A stretch of 64,000 nucleotides of DNA from Mycolicibacterium helvum (GTDB lineage Bacteria > Actinomycetota > Actinomycetes > Mycobacteriales > Mycobacteriaceae): positions 4,030,001-4,094,000 of the forward strand of contig NZ_AP022596.1 of the NCBI RefSeq assembly GCF_010731895.1, given 5' to 3'. A model generated the notes under the pieces. It saw only the letters and a program-made list of their open reading frames with translations. It did not search any database and had not been told where the DNA came from. Positions within the stretch are counted from its first letter, which is position 1; each line of letters begins with the position of its first letter. Positions 47,666 to 57,631 of this stretch are shown here, piece by piece. A program made the position numbers and the translations under genes.

Positions 47666-48550
47666 ATGCCCACGTCTGATGCGGTCGAGTTGTCCGTCGA
47701 CGCGGCATGGTTCATCGCACAGGAGATCGGCGCAGGCACTTTTCCCTGGGTGCTGGCGATCACTCCGCCTTACCGTGACGCCGCCGACCTGGCGACATTC
47801 GCTGCGCGGCAGCGCGAGGAGCTGACGAGCCTCGGCGTGATGATCGATGGAACGATCAACCGCGATGTGCAGCAATGGATTCAGATCGCGTGCTGGCCGC
47901 AACGGTGGCTGGAGCTCCGTTTCGTGCGTGCACCTGCTAGTCCACCAGAACTGCTCCGCGGAATTGTGGTGCGACGAGGAGGCCAGACCGTGGTCGGGCT
48001 GCGTAATGAACAGTTGATCACGTTCACCGCTGTGGATGTCGAGTCCGGGCGGGACCTGTCGGCCGTTGTCACGGCACCGTTGTCCGGACGCGCACCGGCA
48101 GGATTTGACGAGTTCAGTCTTCCCGTCCAGGTCGGTGCACGAGCAGACAGCAGACTGCGCGACGGCGAGGAGCTCGCCAGCGTGTTGGACCACCTGGGCA
48201 TCCCAGCTTCAGCCAGGCCGGTGGTGCGGTCGGTGTTCGAGGACCCGCGACGGTACGTCGAGATAGTGGCCGGCCAGCACAGCGGTTGCGGGCCGCAATC
48301 GACCGCGGTCGGAGTCGCGGTCATCGACAGCGCCGCCGGACGCATGGTAGTCAGCCCCACGCGCGGGTTCGACGGCCAATGGATATCGGTCTTCGCGCCG
48401 GGCACCGACATGGCTATCGCCCTCGCCATTGAACGGCTCACTGCCGGGCTAGATGATGGCCGATGGTTCGAGCCGATCCAGGCGGTCCGCACATTCACTG
48501 TTGAGACTAACCGGAAAGAGAACCGACTCGATGACCGACGTCATTGCTGA
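47666..48550 (+). CDS. espG3: ESX-3-type PE/PPE chaperone EspG
   Basis: Cytosolic chaperone of 294 residues that binds the tip of ESX-3 PPE proteins. AVELSVDAAWFIAQEIGAGTFPWVLAIT, FDEFSLPVQVGARAD and HLGIPASARPVVRSVFEDPRRYVEIVAG follow EspG3. It starts six bases after the esxH stop and overlaps eccD by 20 bases. Since no PPE4 gene exists in the locus, its client here may be the PPE1-like protein; that is inference. Confidence 0.92.
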   Translation: MPTSDAVELSVDAAWFIAQEIGAGTFPWVLAITPPYRDAADLATFAARQREELTSLGVMIDGTINRDVQQWIQIACWPQRWLELRFVRAPASPPELLRGIVVRRGGQTVVGLRNEQLITFTAVDVESGRDLSAVVTAPLSGRAPAGFDEFSLPVQVGARADSRLRDGEELASVLDHLGIPASARPVVRSVFEDPRRYVEIVAGQHSGCGPQSTAVGVAVIDSAAGRMVVSPTRGFDGQWISVFAPGTDMAIALAIERLTAGLDDGRWFEPIQAVRTFTVETNRKENRLDDRRHC

Positions 48551-49949
48551 AACCGACAACACGCCGGTGCTGCCGATCGTGCGGGTTGCGGTCCTGTCCG
48601 ACACGCGGATTGTCGACCTGGCGCTGCCCGCTCAGCTCCCGCTGCGCGAGATCCTGCCTGCCCTTCGGCGGTTGTTGCCGTCCGGGGGTACCGAGGACCT
48701 AGCCGCTGACGCACCGAATCCGGTGAGCTTGGCTCCGATCGGCGGCGCTCCTTTCTCGTTGGATGCGAGCTTGGAGACTGTCGGCGTTGTGGATGGCGAT
48801 CTGCTTGCGCTTCAAGAAGTTCCAGCCGGACCCTCTGCTCTCGGGATCGTCGAGGACGTCGCCGACGCCGCCGTCATCTTCTCTGCGTCACGGATGCGCC
48901 CGTGGGGAATCGGCGACATCCGGGCGGTGGCGCGAGTTGCTGTCGTGGCGCTGATCGTCGCCGGTACCGCCGTGGCGGTCGCTCACCGTATTGCCACCGG
49001 TGGGTTGGCGGGTCTGTATGCCACGAGCGCGCTTGCCGCCGTGGTCATCCTCGCAACGCTGTTGGTCCGGGCGCGCGAAGAACGCTGCGCGATGGAACTG
49101 TCAATCGCTGCACTCGTTCCCATCGCCGCGGCGCTTGCGCTGGCAGTACCCGGCAGATTAGGTCCTGCGCAGGTGATGCTCGCCGCCGCAGGAGTGGCGG
49201 CCTGGTCTCTGATCGGCATGATCAACCTGGACCGCGGTAGCACGTTCTTTACCGCCGGGGCCGTGGTGGCCGCAGCGGTGCTGGTGACAGGAGCAGTCGC
49301 GCAAGTGTGGCAGTTGTCGCTGCTGACACTCGGATGCGGATTACTCGCGGTCGCCCTCCTGGTCACCGTTGCGGCGGCTCAGTTGTCCGCGCTCACTGCC
49401 AGGTTGCCGCTGCCAGTGATCCCGGCTCCCGGCGACCCGGCCCCGGCGTCGCCGGCGATTCGCGTGCTGGAGGATCTGCCTCGCCGAGTCCGGATCAGTG
49501 AGGCACATCAAACCGGATTCATCGCAGGTGCGGTGGTGCTGTCGATAGTGGGATCACTGGCGGTCCTGGCGCAGCCGGAATCGGTCGGGGTATGGGCGTG
49601 CTACGCGGTGATCGGAACCTCCGCCGCCTCGCTTCTGCGCGCACGTGTATGGGACAGCGCAGCCTGCAAACGTTGGCTGCTGGCCCAGCCCTTTGTAGTC
49701 TCGGTCGGTCTGGTCGTGCTCTACCTCGTGACCGGCTACCAGCTGGCCGCGCTGGTCGTCTTGGCGGTGTCCGCCGCACTCACCGGGGCCTTCGTCGCGG
49801 TATCGGCCAGTCCGAGTCTTGCTGAGCCGGAGAGCTATTCGCTGCCCGTCCGTCGCTTCGTCGGACTGATAGCGGCTGCGATAGATGCATCGCTGATTCC
49901 TGTGCTGGCCTACCTTGTGGGACTGTTCGCGTGGGTATTGGATCGATGA
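48531..49949 (+). CDS. eccD3: ESX-3-type membrane channel component EccD
   Basis: Protein of 472 residues with an N-terminal ubiquitin-like domain (IVRVAVLSDTRIVDLALPAQLPLREILPAL) and about eleven transmembrane helices; two copies per protomer form the membrane vestibule of type VII systems. The ATG at 48531 is within the espG end and gives the expected length; longer in-frame starts lie deep in espG. ATGA overlap with mycP. Confidence 0.92.
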   Translation: MTDVIAETDNTPVLPIVRVAVLSDTRIVDLALPAQLPLREILPALRRLLPSGGTEDLAADAPNPVSLAPIGGAPFSLDASLETVGVVDGDLLALQEVPAGPSALGIVEDVADAAVIFSASRMRPWGIGDIRAVARVAVVALIVAGTAVAVAHRIATGGLAGLYATSALAAVVILATLLVRAREERCAMELSIAALVPIAAALALAVPGRLGPAQVMLAAAGVAAWSLIGMINLDRGSTFFTAGAVVAAAVLVTGAVAQVWQLSLLTLGCGLLAVALLVTVAAAQLSALTARLPLPVIPAPGDPAPASPAIRVLEDLPRRVRISEAHQTGFIAGAVVLSIVGSLAVLAQPESVGVWACYAVIGTSAASLLRARVWDSAACKRWLLAQPFVVSVGLVVLYLVTGYQLAALVVLAVSAALTGAFVAVSASPSLAEPESYSLPVRRFVGLIAAAIDASLIPVLAYLVGLFAWVLDR

Positions 49950-51328
49950 TTCGATCGGGGCTTCGCATGGTGGCCGCCGGATCGGCGGTCCTGCTCGCGA
50001 TGAGTCCGTCGGCATCCGCGCTCGACCCTCCGGCCGTTGATGGCGCAACCTCGCCGCCACAGGACACCACAGGACCTGGCACTGCGATGTCCCAACGCTC
50101 GGAATGCATGATGACCGGCGTCGTTCCCGAAACTGATCCTGCTGCAGCTTCAGTCAACCAGGAGATGCTGAATCTCTCTGGTGCATGGCTATTCTCGCGG
50201 GGGGAGGGCCAAACAGTCGCCGTGATCGACACCGGTGTAACTGCGGGGCCTCGATTGCCGAATGTCGAACCCGGCGGTGACTATGTCGCCGACACCGACG
50301 GATTGGTGGATTGCGACGGGCATGGCTCCGCGGTCGCCGGCATCATCGCTGGTCAGTCCGGCCCTGACGCATTCTCAGGGGTCGCGCCCGCGTCCCGACT
50401 GCTGTCGATCCGACTGACCTCGGCGGCATACGCGCCGCGCCAGCAGGCCGAGGATCCGCCGACGGCCAGGTCCGCTCTCGAGATCGCCTCGTTGGCGAGA
50501 GCCATCGTCCACGCGGCTGATCTGGGGGCACGCGTCATCACCGTCTCGGTGGCCACGTGTTTGCGCGCGGACAGCGAGCTCGATCAGCAGACCCTTGGTG
50601 CTGCACTGCACTACGCTGCCGTCGACAAGGACGCGGTGATCGTCGCCGCGGCCGGCGATCTGAATTCGACGGTGACCGCCGGCGGCTCTGAGTGCCAAGC
50701 GAATCCGGTGAACCCTCCCTCGGATCCCAACGATCCCCGTAATTGGTCCGGAACGACCTCGATCTCGGTTCCGTCGTGGTGGCAACCCTATGTGTTGTCG
50801 GTTGGCTCTGTGACCGCTACCGGTGAGCCCTCCGCATTCACCATGGCCGGACCCTGGTTGGGTATTGCGGCGCCGGGGGAGGGCGTCGTCTCGATCGGCA
50901 ACGGGCCGGCGGCTGGCTTGGCGAATGGCTTCCCGGCCGCCCGAGGCCAGTGGGTCGCGTTCAGCGGTACGGGCTACGCGTCAGCATATGTGGCTGGTGT
51001 CGCTGCACTGGTCCGCAGTCGGTTCCCGAACATGCCTGCCGAGGAGGTGATTCGCCGACTCCGGGCAACGGCCCACAATGGCGCCCGGTCTCCATCCAAT
51101 CTGATCGGGAGCGGCGTGGTTGACCCGGTCGCGGCGTTGACGTGGCAGCTGCCGGTAGCCGAGAGCGGTCAATCCGCCTCTGCTCCAACCCGTATCGAAG
51201 CTCCACTCACGCCCGAGGCTCCTGATCACACGCCACGAACGGTGGCCTTCGCCGGCACAGTTGCGCTGGCGCTGGCTGTGGCGGGAGTCGCCGTGGCAGC
51301 CCGTCGACGAAAGGACCGTCAGGAGTGA
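49946..51328 (+). CDS. mycP3: Mycosin MycP, ESX-3 type, catalytically altered
   Basis: Subtilisin-like mycosin of 460 residues with a signal peptide (to about SASA), a peptidase S8 domain and a C-terminal membrane anchor (FAGTVALALAVAGVAVAARRRK). The catalytic Asp (AVIDTGV, D95) and His (DGHGSAVAG, H126) are present. The nucleophile motif, GTS in the family, reads SGTGYASAYVAG, with Gly at 343 (codon GGC). The oxyanion Asn (AAAGN) is Asp at 238 (AAAGDLNS). It should be inactive as a protease. In other ESX systems the mycosin is needed structurally even without proteolysis. ATG at 49946 overlaps the eccD stop. Confidence 0.92.
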   Translation: MIRSGLRMVAAGSAVLLAMSPSASALDPPAVDGATSPPQDTTGPGTAMSQRSECMMTGVVPETDPAAASVNQEMLNLSGAWLFSRGEGQTVAVIDTGVTAGPRLPNVEPGGDYVADTDGLVDCDGHGSAVAGIIAGQSGPDAFSGVAPASRLLSIRLTSAAYAPRQQAEDPPTARSALEIASLARAIVHAADLGARVITVSVATCLRADSELDQQTLGAALHYAAVDKDAVIVAAAGDLNSTVTAGGSECQANPVNPPSDPNDPRNWSGTTSISVPSWWQPYVLSVGSVTATGEPSAFTMAGPWLGIAAPGEGVVSIGNGPAAGLANGFPAARGQWVAFSGTGYASAYVAGVAALVRSRFPNMPAEEVIRRLRATAHNGARSPSNLIGSGVVDPVAALTWQLPVAESGQSASAPTRIEAPLTPEAPDHTPRTVAFAGTVALALAVAGVAVAARRRKDRQE

Positions 51329-52269
51329 GGATGATCCTGCCAGGAAGTGGTCGAATTGCGTTGGCACTGTTGGCGGCGGTGCCCGCAGTGATGGCCTACC
51401 CGTGGCGGACGGCGCCTGACCGCTGGCTGCTGGGAGTAGCCGTGGTGATTGTCGCGGCGCTGTTCGGTTCCTGGCGCAGATTGCATCTGACGACTATCGT
51501 TCGACGGCGGCTGCAGCTCAGTCTCGCCCGCGGTCGTGTCGACCGCGGGGCCTACCCACTGGTCGAGTTCATGGAAGCCGACGCCCGCGCAACGGTTGTG
51601 CTGCGGGTGATCGACGGGGGCGATCGTGCGCTACCCCTGGATCTGATCTCGAGCTATCTGGACCGCTACGGTATGCGATGCGAATCCGTGCGGGTGACCA
51701 GTCGCGACGGCACTACGGGGCGTACGACCTGGGTCGGACTGACCATGTCAGCCGCCGCGAATTTAGCAGCGCTGCACGCGCGGTCGACAGCGATCCCGCT
51801 CCGCCAGTCCGCCGACGTCACCGCACGGCGGCTTGCCGACGAACTTCGTGAACGCGGTTGGCTGGTGAGCGGCGTCGACATCGACGTCCCAGACCTGGTG
51901 GGGCCGCAGGCCAAAGAACTGTGGCGCGCTGTGGTCGATGAGCCGAAAGGCTATGTGGCGGCCTACAGTATCGCCGGCAACGCGTTGGCGGAGTCGTTGA
52001 CCAGATTGTGGTCGCAGGGTTTCGACGAAGTGTGGACGGCGATCGAGTTCAGCGCGCGTGGAGTCGCTGCGGCGTGCGCAATCCGAACGGCTGAAGTGCC
52101 GAAAGCGGTTGCGCCGCTGGCCGGCCTGACAGTGCGTCACGGTACCCAATGGCAAGCGGTACGCGCCCTCAGTCCGTTCGCGACGATGTCGCTTGACGCC
52201 GATCTGTTCGAACCGGATGACGTGCCGGCGGTGCGATGGAATGCGAATGGCGTCGTGGTGAATACATGA
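51325..52269 (+). CDS. eccE3: ESX-3-type membrane component EccE
   Basis: Protein of 314 residues with two N-terminal transmembrane helices ([34 protein letters not shown]) and a cytosolic domain; it forms the periphery of the EccBCDE core. GTG start overlaps the mycP stop. The end is odd in context: its stop overlaps the start of an mmpL gene, so the transporter is translated as the next cistron of the ESX operon. Confidence 0.9.
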   Translation: MRMILPGSGRIALALLAAVPAVMAYPWRTAPDRWLLGVAVVIVAALFGSWRRLHLTTIVRRRLQLSLARGRVDRGAYPLVEFMEADARATVVLRVIDGGDRALPLDLISSYLDRYGMRCESVRVTSRDGTTGRTTWVGLTMSAAANLAALHARSTAIPLRQSADVTARRLADELRERGWLVSGVDIDVPDLVGPQAKELWRAVVDEPKGYVAAYSIAGNALAESLTRLWSQGFDEVWTAIEFSARGVAAACAIRTAEVPKAVAPLAGLTVRHGTQWQAVRALSPFATMSLDADLFEPDDVPAVRWNANGVVVNT

Positions 52270-55139
52270 GCCACGACGCGGCTGCAGAGCCGAAGCGCTC
52301 TGTCCCGGCGATCTGGATCCGGCGACTTGCGGTACCGATCATCATTGCGTGGGTCGCGACGGTCGCGATTCTGAACGTGGCGATCCCGCAGCTCGAAGCT
52401 GTCGGCAAGATGCGCTCGGTACAGATGAGCCCGGACTTCGCCCCGTCGGTAGTCGCAATGAAGCACACCGGGCAGGTCTTCGGCGAATACACCTCGGATA
52501 GTTCGGCCATGATCGTGCTGGAAGGCCGGCAACCGCTGGCTGCCGACGCGCATCACTATTACGACGCGATCGTCAGCCGACTGTCGGCCGACAAGCGTCA
52601 TGTCGAGTACGTTCAAGACTTCTGGGGCGACCCACTCACCGCGGCGGGCGCGCAGAGCAATGATGGTAAGGCCGCGTATGTACAGGTCTACCTCGTCGGC
52701 AATCAGGGCGAGACGGCCGCCAACGACTCGATCGAGGCGGTCAGAAAGCTCGTCGACGAGATCCCTGCTCCGCCAGGGGTAACCGCGTATGTGACAGGCC
52801 CGGCGGCGCTTGCCGCCGATGAGCAGGCAGCCGGTGACCGCAGCGCCGTTGTGATCGTCGGCCTGACTTTGGTCGTGATCACCGCGATGCTGCTGCTCGT
52901 CTACCGCTCGATCGGGACGGTGCTGATCGTTCTGGCGATGGTGCTGGTGGAATTGGCGGCGGCTCGTGGCGTGGTGGCGTCCCTCGCATACTTCAATGTT
53001 ATAGGTCTCACCACTTTCGTCACCAATCTGCTTGTCACGCTGGCCATCGCTGCCTCCACTGACTACGCGATATTCCTGGTCGGGCGATACCAGGAAGCGC
53101 GGTCAGCCGGTGAAGATCCGGAATCGGCGTACCACACGATGTATCGCGGCACTGCGCACGTGATCCTGGCCTCCGGTTCAACGATTGCCGGTGCCACGCT
53201 CTGCCTGCATTTCACCCGATTGCCCTATTTCCAGACTCTGGGAATACCGCTGGCAAGTGGAATGATGGTGGCGGTTCTGGCGGCATTGACGCTTGGCCCT
53301 GCGGTGGTCACCCATGCCAGTCGGCGTGGGCGATTGGAATCCAAGCGCGCCATGCGGATCCGTGGTTGGCGCAAGATTGGTGCGCTTGTTGTCCGTTGGC
53401 CGGGGCCGGTGCTGATCGCGACCAGCGTAGTGGCATTGATCGGACTGCTCTCACTTCTGGGCTACCGGACGAACTACAACGAACGCAGATATCTTCCAAC
53501 GGATTTACCGTCCACCGCCGGGTATGCGGCGGCGGAACGACACTTCTCCAGCGCCCGGCTCAACCCCGAAGTGTTGTTGATCGAGAGCGGTAAGGACCTG
53601 CGTAATCCCGCTGACTTCATGGTGATCGACAAGATCGCCCGGAACATCGCCAACCAGTCGGGCATCAGCCGGGTCCAGACGATCACCCGCCCCGACGGCA
53701 TGCCGCTCAAGTTCAGTACGATTCCCGCCCAGCTAAGCATGCAGGGCAATGTGCAGTCCTTGAACCTGAGCTACCTACAGGACCGCATGAAGGACGTGCT
53801 CGGCCAAGCAGATCTGATGCAGCGCAGTATCGATGCCCTCACCCGGATGCAGGCATTGATCACCGAAGTGAATACTTCTACCCATCACATGGTGGGGCGA
53901 ACCCATCAGATGAACGCTGATGTGCAGGAATTGCGCAACCGGATCGCCGATTTCGAAGATTTCTTTCGCCCGGTGCGCAACTACCTGTATTGGGAGCCGC
54001 ACTGCTTTGACATCCCGGCATGCTCATCGCTGCGGTCGATGTCCGATGCACTCGACAGCACTGACACGCTGACCGACGACATCGGCGGCCTGCTTCCCGA
54101 CCTGGACCGCATCGATGCCGTCATGCCGCAACTCGCTGCGCAGCTGTCCTCTCAGATCGAGACGCTCACGCAGATGAAGGCAATGATGTTGACCATGTAC
54201 GCCACCCAGAATGGGTTGCTGGAACAGATGGCCGCGATGCAGAGTAATCAAGCCGCGATGGGAGAGGCATTCAACGAGTCCCGAAACGACGACAGCTTCT
54301 ACCTGCCGCCAGAGGTCTTCAACAACGACGAGCTCAAGCGCGGGATGAAGATCTTCATCTCGCCGGACGGCCATGCGGTTCGCTTCATCGTCAGTCACGA
54401 CGGCGATCCGCTGACGCCCGAGGGCATGGCGCATCTCGACACCATCAGGCAAGCGGCCGCACAGGCGATAAAGAACACCCCGCTCGAGGATTCCACCATC
54501 TACCTCGGAGGAACCGCGTCGGTGTTCAAGGACATGCAAGAAGGCAACGACTACGACCTACTCATCGCTGGAATCGCGGCCCTGAGCTTGATTTTCGTCA
54601 TCATGTTGATCATCACCCGCAGCGTGATCGCAGCGGCGGTGATCGTCGGCACGGTGGTGGTATCGCTGGGAGCGTCGTTCGGCTTGTCCATGCTGGTGTG
54701 GCAGTACCTGATCGGGATCGAGCTCCACTTCATGGTGATGGCCATGTCACTCATCATTCTGCTGGCGGTCGGCGCCGACTACAACCTGCTCCTGGTGGCG
54801 CGATTCAAAGAAGAGATGCATGCCGGGCTCAACACCGGCATCGTCCGGGCCATGGGCGGAACGGGGTCGGTGGTGACATCGGCCGGCCTGGTCTTCGCCT
54901 TCACGATGATGTCGATGGCCGTCTCTGAACTGAAGGTCGTCGCCCAGATCGGCACCACGATCGCCTTGGGTTTGTTATTCGACACTCTCGTGATTCGGGC
55001 GTTCATGACACCGGCGATCGCTGGGTTGCTCGGCAAATGGCTCTGGTGGCCGCAGGTGGTCAGGCCCCGGCCCGTCCCGGTTCCCTGGCCGAAAGCTGTT
55101 GCGAGTGAACCGAAGTCGGATATCCATGCATCCACATGA
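52266..55139 (+). CDS. MmpL-family RND transporter
   Basis: RND transporter of 957 residues in the MmpL4/MmpL5 style, which export siderophores and lipids. Two blocks of transmembrane helices flank two periplasmic domains. The proton-relay Asp-Tyr pairs are visible in [12 protein letters not shown] and [12 protein letters not shown]. The second loop, about residues 450-700, has long polar helices ([20 protein letters not shown] onward). No mmpS gene is adjacent, unlike mmpS4-mmpL4. The ATG at 52266 lies within the eccE stop. Its position suggests export of the lipopeptide encoded downstream; that is inference. Confidence 0.93.
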   Translation: MSHDAAAEPKRSVPAIWIRRLAVPIIIAWVATVAILNVAIPQLEAVGKMRSVQMSPDFAPSVVAMKHTGQVFGEYTSDSSAMIVLEGRQPLAADAHHYYDAIVSRLSADKRHVEYVQDFWGDPLTAAGAQSNDGKAAYVQVYLVGNQGETAANDSIEAVRKLVDEIPAPPGVTAYVTGPAALAADEQAAGDRSAVVIVGLTLVVITAMLLLVYRSIGTVLIVLAMVLVELAAARGVVASLAYFNVIGLTTFVTNLLVTLAIAASTDYAIFLVGRYQEARSAGEDPESAYHTMYRGTAHVILASGSTIAGATLCLHFTRLPYFQTLGIPLASGMMVAVLAALTLGPAVVTHASRRGRLESKRAMRIRGWRKIGALVVRWPGPVLIATSVVALIGLLSLLGYRTNYNERRYLPTDLPSTAGYAAAERHFSSARLNPEVLLIESGKDLRNPADFMVIDKIARNIANQSGISRVQTITRPDGMPLKFSTIPAQLSMQGNVQSLNLSYLQDRMKDVLGQADLMQRSIDALTRMQALITEVNTSTHHMVGRTHQMNADVQELRNRIADFEDFFRPVRNYLYWEPHCFDIPACSSLRSMSDALDSTDTLTDDIGGLLPDLDRIDAVMPQLAAQLSSQIETLTQMKAMMLTMYATQNGLLEQMAAMQSNQAAMGEAFNESRNDDSFYLPPEVFNNDELKRGMKIFISPDGHAVRFIVSHDGDPLTPEGMAHLDTIRQAAAQAIKNTPLEDSTIYLGGTASVFKDMQEGNDYDLLIAGIAALSLIFVIMLIITRSVIAAAVIVGTVVVSLGASFGLSMLVWQYLIGIELHFMVMAMSLIILLAVGADYNLLLVARFKEEMHAGLNTGIVRAMGGTGSVVTSAGLVFAFTMMSMAVSELKVVAQIGTTIALGLLFDTLVIRAFMTPAIAGLLGKWLWWPQVVRPRPVPVPWPKAVASEPKSDIHAST

Positions 55140-55150
55140 AAAGGTTGATA

Positions 55151-55960
55151 TCAGCGGAACTGGATGAGGTTAGTCGGGGCGCGAAAACGTGCGAGGAAAT
55201 CCGAGCGGTAGACGAACGACGCGGCGCGGCGCAGAACTCTGCCGCGGCCGGGCGGCATGGACAGTTCCCGTATGTCGTCGATGCCTGGGCTGGCTCGCAG
55301 ATCGCCATAGTCCTTGGCCGTGAACCAGAAGGGCATCGGCGGCGCAGTGTAGTGCTTGCTCAGCTTGATGCCGCGCCGCCGCGAGTAGGTGCTCAACAGC
55401 CGCGGGACACTGTCGAAGACCAACTGCCCACCGGGAAACCGGCTGGCACACAGGGTGATCAAATCGAGAACCTCACTGCGTTCGAGGTACTGGAATAGTC
55501 CCTCCGCGGTGATCAGCACTCCATTGGTGTGATCGACACGGTCCATCCACGAGAAGTCGAACGCTGACTGGGCGCAGTAGTGCATACGGTCAGACGTCGG
55601 CAGCAACCGCTCGCGCAGGTCGACCACGGGCGGCAGATCTATCGAGATCCATGTCAACGTGCCGTTGTCGATGCGCCAGAAGCTGGTCTGCAACCCCTCG
55701 GCGAGGGCCACGACCGTCGCTCCCGGATGGGCCGCGAGAAAATCGCGTGAGGCGTTGTCAAATGCCACCGCCCGTAGTGCAGTCGCTTGGTGGGTGCGGC
55801 CGAAGTGGTGGTAGTCGTAGTTGAGGCTGTCTCGCAATGCGATCGCCATCGGGTCATCAATGATCCCGTCGGGCCGGCCGGCTTCCGCCGCGCGCTGATA
55901 GAGCGTGAGCAACGCTGTCTCGGAGATGCCGTCGAGATGGCGGGCGTCGATGACTGACAT
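55151..55960 (-). CDS. Class I SAM-dependent methyltransferase, TcmP/LCMT-like
   Basis: Protein of 269 residues of the leucine-carboxyl-methyltransferase-like (PF04072) type. [38 protein letters not shown] gives the SAM-binding region, and [17 protein letters not shown] and [17 protein letters not shown] follow. The family O-methylates small molecules, often polyketides. It sits on the opposite strand between mmpL and PPE1, converging on mmpL and divergent from PPE1 with a 164-base shared upstream region. It might tailor the isonitrile lipopeptide, but nothing proves that. Confidence 0.85.
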   Translation of the reverse strand: MSVIDARHLDGISETALLTLYQRAAEAGRPDGIIDDPMAIALRDSLNYDYHHFGRTHQATALRAVAFDNASRDFLAAHPGATVVALAEGLQTSFWRIDNGTLTWISIDLPPVVDLRERLLPTSDRMHYCAQSAFDFSWMDRVDHTNGVLITAEGLFQYLERSEVLDLITLCASRFPGGQLVFDSVPRLLSTYSRRRGIKLSKHYTAPPMPFWFTAKDYGDLRASPGIDDIRELSMPPGRGRVLRRAASFVYRSDFLARFRAPTNLIQFR

Positions 55961-56082
55961 GGCTCTACACCGTACTAGCGCTCATCCGTTGGCTAGCAAC
56001 AGCAATGGGTGGGAACTTTTCTCTCGGTCTATCCGACTACCTACCCGGACCATGCGCGGCAGATAGAGATTCTGTCGCGGTG

Positions 56083-56099
56083 CTGTGCTGCACGCACAG
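56083..56099. promoter_or_regulatory. Small inverted repeat upstream of PPE1
   Basis: CTGTGC, five bases (TGCAC), GCACAG: exact 6-bp arms about 26 bases before the PPE1 start. It could be an operator or a 5'-UTR hairpin near the ribosome-binding site. It lies in the shared upstream region of the methyltransferase and the lipopeptide operon. Confidence 0.35.
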
Positions 56100-56124
56100 G
56101 GTAGGCGGCCGAGGAGGTGGAGTT

Positions 56125-57558
56125 GTGACAGCGCCGGTTTGGATGGCTGTTCCACCGGAAGTGCACTCCGCATTACTGATCAGCGGCCCCGGGCCGGGCT
56201 CCTTGCTTGCCGCCGCTGAGAAATGGCAGGAGCTGAGCCTTGTCTACGGCGACGCCGCAGCAGAACTGACTCGGCTGCTGGCCGAAGTTCAGGCCAGCAG
56301 CTGGCAGGGACCCAGCTCCGCCCAATATGCCGCCGCCCACGTGCCCTACCTGGCCTGGCTCGAACGGGCCTCGATCAACAGCGCCATTGCCGCTGCTTCA
56401 CACAACGCTATCGCCGCCGCGTACTCGACAGCGTTGGCGACCATGCCCACCCTCGCTGAGCTGGCCGCCAACCACATTGCTCACGGTGTGCTGATCGGCA
56501 CCAACTTTTTCGGCATCAACACGATCCCCATCGCCGTCAACGAGGCGGACTACGCGCGCATGTGGGTGCAAGCCGCCGAGACCATGACGGTCTATCAACT
56601 GGTCACCGAGACGGCGACCGCGGGTATACCGCCCACTGATCCGGCACCGCCCATTCTCGCTCCGGGCGCGGAGGCAGCGAGCGCTCAGCAGACGACAGTC
56701 AATTCGATCAGCCAGCTCATCAAGGACATCCTCGACTTCATCGCCGACCCCTACAAGTACTTTCGGGCATTCTTTGAGCAGCTCGGGTTCGGTCCAGCGG
56801 CTGTGGCTCTCCTCACCGCTATGGCCGCAGTGGTGTATGAAGTCCTCTGGATTCCGTACTACGCGTCATACGGTCTACTTCTCCTTCCGTTCTTCTTGCC
56901 TGCTTTGAGCGCCCTCAGCGCACTGGCTGCGTTGGGCCTGCTATTGAACCGGGAGCCCGCTTTCGACTGGCTTCCGGTTCCTGACGCGGCGAGTGGCGCG
57001 CCGAACGCCGAACCGACCATGGTGCCGGGGGTGCCACTGGCACCGGCAACGGCACCGACTGCCAGCCCACAAGCCGCCAACCCCGCTCCCAGCGCGACTG
57101 CACCGACCACCGCAGCCAGCCCGGCACCGGCAGCTGCGCCGCTGTATGTGGTTCCGCCTCTGACCCCGCCCGCGGTCGGAGCCGGGCCCAAATCCGATGC
57201 GAAAGCATCCGACTCGATGAGTGAGGCGGTTGCGGCCATCGCGGCCGCGCGGGCTGCCGCCGCCGCGCGCCGCCGCCACCGGCAGACGTCGAAGAGCCGC
57301 ACGGGGGCGCGCGGGTACCGGTACGAGTTCCTCGACCAACCTCTGGACATGGACGGTGGACCTCCCGACGAAGCATCCGGAATCTCGGCCGCGGGCAGCC
57401 ACGGAGCTGGACAGCTCGGCTTTGCCGGTGCCACAACAACGACGGGTGTCACCGCGACTGGACTCAGGCGTCGGGCGTCAGATGATGAAAAAAGTTCAGT
57501 CCCAATGCTTCCCAGTGGCTGGGTATCAGACGTCGATGCCGCTCCGAAGCAGGAATAG
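56125..57558 (+). CDS. PPE family protein, PPE1-like (ESX-3 clade)
   Basis: PPE protein of 477 residues. The PPE domain has [31 protein letters not shown], the WQG turn (SSWQGPSS) and the EspG-binding region [30 protein letters not shown]. The middle ([26 protein letters not shown]) and the tail ([24 protein letters not shown]) follow my memory of M. tuberculosis PPE1 (Rv0096) more closely than PPE4. GTG start with GAGGAGG upstream. It heads the isonitrile-lipopeptide genes as Rv0096 does, 62 bases before the next start region. Confidence 0.92.
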   Translation: MTAPVWMAVPPEVHSALLISGPGPGSLLAAAEKWQELSLVYGDAAAELTRLLAEVQASSWQGPSSAQYAAAHVPYLAWLERASINSAIAAASHNAIAAAYSTALATMPTLAELAANHIAHGVLIGTNFFGINTIPIAVNEADYARMWVQAAETMTVYQLVTETATAGIPPTDPAPPILAPGAEAASAQQTTVNSISQLIKDILDFIADPYKYFRAFFEQLGFGPAAVALLTAMAAVVYEVLWIPYYASYGLLLLPFFLPALSALSALAALGLLLNREPAFDWLPVPDAASGAPNAEPTMVPGVPLAPATAPTASPQAANPAPSATAPTTAASPAPAAAPLYVVPPLTPPAVGAGPKSDAKASDSMSEAVAAIAAARAAAAARRRHRQTSKSRTGARGYRYEFLDQPLDMDGGPPDEASGISAAGSHGAGQLGFAGATTTTGVTATGLRRRASDDEKSSVPMLPSGWVSDVDAAPKQE

Positions 57559-57631
57559 AACAGCGCCACGCGCATCTACTGGAACAGGCCACCGGTTCTG
57601 ACGGAACGGTACTCGAGACATGAGAGGGCAG

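Noticed and set aside
49946..51328. mycP as a pseudogene
   Set aside because: Despite the altered Ser and Asn positions the frame is intact from signal peptide to anchor, and both gene junctions overlap neighbours precisely. A functional pseudoprotease fits better than decay.
39433..52269. Assignment as ESX-1, ESX-4 or ESX-5
   Set aside because: EccA, EccB, EsxG, EsxH and EspG all follow ESX-3 proteins closely, and gene order is that of ESX-3 apart from the missing PPE4.
56005..56124. Upstream extension of PPE1
   Set aside because: The frame is open for 40 more codons, but the GTG at 56125 has GAGGAGG upstream and gives the conserved PPE N-terminus.
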